Part shown: piece after piece, positions 60,544-64,000 of the stretch
How positions within the stretch are numbered: position 1 is the stretch's first letter
Layout of the letters: each line of letters starts with the position of its first letter
From: Cryomorpha sp963748925
Lineage (GTDB): Bacteria > Bacteroidota > Bacteroidia > Flavobacteriales_D > Cryomorphaceae
Assembly (NCBI GenBank): GCA_963748925.1
Contig: CAVVKG010000001.1
Span: forward strand, 434,001 to 498,000
Length of the DNA stretch: 64,000 bases
Reading direction: 5' to 3'
The notes under the pieces: model-generated
Databases searched by the model: none
Seen by the model: only the letters and a program-made list of their open reading frames with translations
Told to the model about the DNA's origin: nothing
Translations under genes and position numbers: made by a program

Positions 60544-61362
60544 ATGAACAGCTTTTTCCATATCGCATTGATAATAATCGCTGTGTACATAGCGATTTGT
60601 GTTTTTTACTTCGTGTTTCAGGAGCGTTTTATCTTTGTGCCCTGGGGCAAAATGCGCAGTGATACCCCCATCTTATTAGGATCCGATTTTACGGAGTATT
60701 TTCTGGAAGGAGCTTACGAAGGTAGTATTCACGCGATTTATATCAAAGTTAAGAATCCACGTGGTTGCATCCTTTATTTTCATGGAAATACTGGTGGAAT
60801 ACAACGTTGGGGAGCCATAGCAGAAGAGCTTACTTCATTTGGGTTTGATATTTTTCTCCCGGATTACCGGGGATACGGTAAAAGCCGTGGATTAAGGACG
60901 GAAGAAACGCTTTACAGCGATGCCTTGCTGTGTTATAAAAAAGTACTTGAGCTTTATCCCGAAAATAAAATTTGCCTCTATGGCAGATCTTTGGGAACGG
61001 CTATGGCCTCTTGGCTTTCAGGCCACACCAATCCCGGTGCTATTGTGCTTGAAACTCCATTTAATAACATGATAGAGGTTGCTAACCAACACTCTAAAAT
61101 AATCCCGGTTAAACTCTTTTTGAAATTCACTTTTAGGAACGACTTGCATTTAACAAGAGCAAAATCTCCAATCCTAATTGCGCATGGCACGAAGGATTCA
61201 ATAGTTCAATACAAATCAGGTTTGCGCCTTTACAAATCGCTAAAAAACAGAACCGACGCCGAAATGCTGACCATTCCCGGTGGAAATCACGGTAACCTCA
61301 ATGGTTTTCCGGTTTTTAGAGATACCCTTGAGAACTACTTCGACAAGCATTTCCCGCGTTAA
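60544..61362 (+). CDS. membrane-anchored alpha/beta hydrolase
   Basis: 272 aa. One N-terminal membrane helix (FHIALIIIAVYIAICVFYFVF) anchors it. The catalytic triad is S149 (LYGRSLGTAM), D218 (IAHGTKDSIV) and H249 (GGNHGNL); the oxyanion motif is YFHGNTGG. This is the layout of the BEM46/YfhR-type serine hydrolases, whose substrate is not known. It diverges from the thioredoxin-like gene. Confidence 0.9.
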   Translation: MNSFFHIALIIIAVYIAICVFYFVFQERFIFVPWGKMRSDTPILLGSDFTEYFLEGAYEGSIHAIYIKVKNPRGCILYFHGNTGGIQRWGAIAEELTSFGFDIFLPDYRGYGKSRGLRTEETLYSDALLCYKKVLELYPENKICLYGRSLGTAMASWLSGHTNPGAIVLETPFNNMIEVANQHSKIIPVKLFLKFTFRNDLHLTRAKSPILIAHGTKDSIVQYKSGLRLYKSLKNRTDAEMLTIPGGNHGNLNGFPVFRDTLENYFDKHFPR

Positions 61363-61437
61363 GAAATTCGAAAAAATGCCTGTCGGTAAGTAGAGTTTAA
61401 TTCTTAAAAATCCTTTTAACGGAGTAAAATCAGTAAT

Positions 61438-64000
61438 CTATTCATCCTCATCCAGAGAAATAGTTTTTACGTTGTCGTTTATTACACGCTCTATCAGCAT
61501 TCTTCGGGGGTCTATGGCAGCTTTTGCCGGAAGGCTATCCGCAATTAAAGTAATCTTTGTATTTTCATTATTAATTCTTACCCTTTTCCAATCCTGTAGT
61601 ATTTCTTCATCAGAATCAGCATAAAATCCCAGGTCAACCCACTCATCAAGCGGTTGGTTTGTTTCATTACCAATGGTGTCGGCATACATTTTATAGGCTT
61701 CAATGTCAAAGCTTATATCGTATTTACCGTCAGAACGTTTGTTCGCAGTTGCATCTTTAAGTCTAAAGTCATAAAGAGTAATTTCCTTAAACCAGTCGGT
61801 TATTAAATATTGGAGGCTATCCGGCACGCGGGGCTCCAGATAATCAAGAAAATCAAGCGTAGTAGGGTAGGGTGGTTCCGCGTAAGCGTAATCACTTAAA
61901 AAGCTGCTCAATGCTGAATTCAAGCTGTCCTCACCAATATAATCCTGTAAGGCATAAAGTATTACGCTTCCTTTTCCATAATGTATGTACGTTTGATTCT
62001 CAACCTTGTAAAGAGGTAGTTCTTTCTCAACCTCTGATGAACGACCGCGGAGGTATCGATTGAAATCGTACTTCAAAAAGTTCTTCATTTTGATGTCATC
62101 TCCTTTATTTGCTTTTTTCATCACCATAAGGCTTGAGTACTCAGAGAAACTCTCTGTAAGCATTGTGGCACCTTGCATAAGTGCTGGAATTTCCTGGTGA
62201 GCCCACCACTGGTGAGCCATTTCATGTGCTATTACTGCTTCTACGACATTGTTTTCATTCTCATCTTCTAGATCAGTAATAAAACCAAAGCTTTCAGAAT
62301 ACGGCATGGTGCCCGGAAAAGCCTGAGCGAAGGTGCTGTATCGAGGAAATTCAAGAATACGTGCCTGCTTGTGATAATATGGGCCAAAGTTTTCTTCGTA
62401 ATATGCAAATGACTTCCGCACAGCATCTATCATTTTTGGAATATTCACGCTGTGTTTGGCATCGTAATAAACTTCTATATCTATATCGTTGTACTTTTCA
62501 CGAGCTACTTCGTATTGCGCAGACATAAAGCTGTAGAAAGTTCTGAGAAGGATGGTCAACTTTATATTGAAAATATTTTCGATCACCTTCTGCCCATTCT
62601 TTAATTAGCGACCCTGGTGCTATAGCTATTTGATCGTCAGAAGTGGAAATTACAGTTTCAACATTTACCCAGTCAGCGCGTCCATCAGAAAGGTAGTTCT
62701 TCAGGCATTTGTCAGAGCATTGCTTTTCCAGATCGGGCATTCTACTTTTTAAGGGAAGGCCGAATTTCTTGCGATCATTTTTATCGCTTATCTCTACAGA
62801 TTCTGAATACCCCATCGAGGGCAGGATTTCCATATTGTTTAGAAAAGTTCCATTACTTAAAATGTTTGTGTTCCCAACACTATTCATAAAACCTTGGGTT
62901 ATATAGGAAGTTTCTATTTCAATCTCAAGGTAGTCACCCGGTTGTAAGGGCTTATTCAATTGATAAATTTGAAATTCAAGTCGTGTATCGTCTAAAACCA
63001 ATTTACTATTTGGGATATCCAGTTTTGGATTCCAATCGCCGTCCAGATTAAAAAATAAGGAATCTATAGGTTGGTCTGATTTATTTTGAAAACGTGCCTC
63101 GGCCTTTACATACACATCTCTTTTTGCTGGAAATATATCTATGAAGTAATTTATATCCGTTAGAATTGGGAGCACTTCATTTTCATATTTTTTTAAGGTC
63201 TTTTCGTAATCTATGGAAATCTGTTCTCGTTCATCCTGACTTTTATATGGATTTAGGATTTGCGTATTGTAGAAAACAAAACCTGCCACCAGAATCCACA
63301 ATCCAATAAGTAATAAAAAGGCAGAACGTGATTTACCGTCAAAATTTGATTTGGCAATTTGCATTTTTTCACGAAAGCCGCTGACTACGCTTCGTGGCCA
63401 AAAAAGACCGGCTATGTAGATCATAATTATGGCTGTAATAATCCAATAAATATCAAACCAAATTGTGCCAGTCATTCCTGGGCCGAAGCCACTCATATCT
63501 GAGTAAAAAATTCCAGGGCTACCACCAGGTTGGAGCATGTTTGAAGACCATTCAAGAACATCTAGGACAATAGACCATACGAAAAGCACCAGGATCCCTA
63601 GAAAATAGCCGATATACCTATTTGAAACCAAGGTTTGAACCAAAACGAAAATGGCAGACAGGATAATATAATTGGGTAGCGTGTCAATGAAAAAGTCAAT
63701 TAAGTAAACATCTAGTTCTATCCGGGTGTATCCGCTAAGAAGCTGAGAAATAACCCCCATGGATATAAAAATGAATTGTAGAATGACCGCAACAGATACC
63801 AGCGATGCCACTTTGGCGAAAGCCGAAACATGAGAATTATGAGGAGTAGAATTAATAACCTCCTGAATATTACTCATTCGGTCGCGCCAAACGAGCTCAC
63901 CACTAAAGAACACTACTACAATGAGCATAAAAATTCCGGTAGCCCCACTAATATCGCCTATAACTTTATAAGTCACCGGGTAGGACTGAAGTCCAAAGTA
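61438..64000 (-). CDS. ABC-2 permease/M1 aminopeptidase fusion, frameshifted and partial
   Basis: The gene is open at the right edge of the window, so its N-terminus is missing. The visible part begins with ABC-2-type membrane helices (IFMLIVVVFFSGELVWRDRMS, PNYIILSAIFVLVQTLVSN, YFLGILVLFVWSIVLDVL), then an M1-type N-terminal beta domain. At 62537-62539 an extra base in a run of three shifts the frame: PSQNF continues as YSFMSAQYEV in the next frame. The peptidase core follows with HEMAHQWW (62226-62212) and the glutamate in TESFSEY. Joined, about 853 residues are visible. Such fusions are known in Bacteroidota. The break is a sequencing error or a recent mutation. Confidence 0.85.

Noticed and set aside
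682..64000. Riboswitches or peptide leaders before dapB, uvrA, lplA and leucine dehydrogenase
   Set aside because: I looked for conserved aptamer-like motifs and found none; only simple promoter elements or hairpins are visible.

Overview
The window is an AT-rich chromosomal segment of a member of the Bacteroidota, most likely order Flavobacteriales. Lineage markers include a type IX secretion C-terminal sorting domain on a secreted endonuclease, several Bacteroidota families (DUF4293, DUF1573, DUF3276/PUR, DUF5683, DUF4199-like, WbqC), a Rho factor with a long Asn/Arg/Asp/Ser-rich insertion, start codons without clear Shine-Dalgarno sequences, and -7 elements of the TAnnTTTG type. The gene run parA-parB-DUF5683-dapB-lepB-WbqC is also typical. 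Almost everything is core metabolism or maintenance. I see no prophage, insertion sequence, CRISPR array or conjugative module.

Layout. 1-5 kb, minus strand: the start of a TPR/PD40 outer-membrane-type protein, a 2-oxoacid dehydrogenase E2, a glycosyltransferase fused to a decayed sugar-phosphate-transferase half, and recR. 5-10 kb: a possible structured RNA with a strong terminator, an MBL hydrolase, a frameshifted Mpl-type murein ligase, a DUF4199-like membrane protein and rho. 10.6-14.3 kb: a signalling operon of TPR histidine kinase, lone receiver and receiver-class III nucleotide cyclase, joined by 4-bp overlaps. 14.4-27 kb: DUF4293 protein, phosphoesterase, truA with an ABC exporter, uvrA, an ECF sigma factor with a small conserved-looking partner, YkuK-type protein, glutathione peroxidase, a MutS2 without Smr domain, and a DUF6503-like lipoprotein.

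27.1-28.2 kb is the one clearly unusual stretch. A tRNA-Arg(ACG) with promoter and terminator is followed by three and a third tandem copies of a 277-278 bp unit. Each unit carries two hairpins that differ in stem but share the same 8-nt loop, and the left border forms a very long palindrome.

28-41 kb: DUF202, an outer-membrane-like protein, an SGNH lipoprotein, a biotin-dependent carboxyltransferase, then the lepB/dapB/parAB cluster, UPF0173, a flavin reductase, DUF3276 and an ABC exporter. 41-50.6 kb: leucine-type dehydrogenase followed by nusB-DUF1573-yajC-coaE, a T9SS endonuclease I, a DnaQ/UvrC-like exonuclease, an acyltransferase, a small winged-helix-like protein and lplA. 50.6-64 kb: PhoH-like ATPase with a lipoprotein cyclophilin, small stress/envelope proteins, a DEAD helicase, yaaA-FKBP-KdsC-like operon, a promoter-terminator pair that predicts a small RNA, and finally an ABC-2 permease/M1 aminopeptidase fusion that is frameshifted and runs off the window.

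Two genes (mpl and the M1 fusion) each carry one apparent single-base insertion; sequencing error and real decay cannot be separated from the sequence alone.
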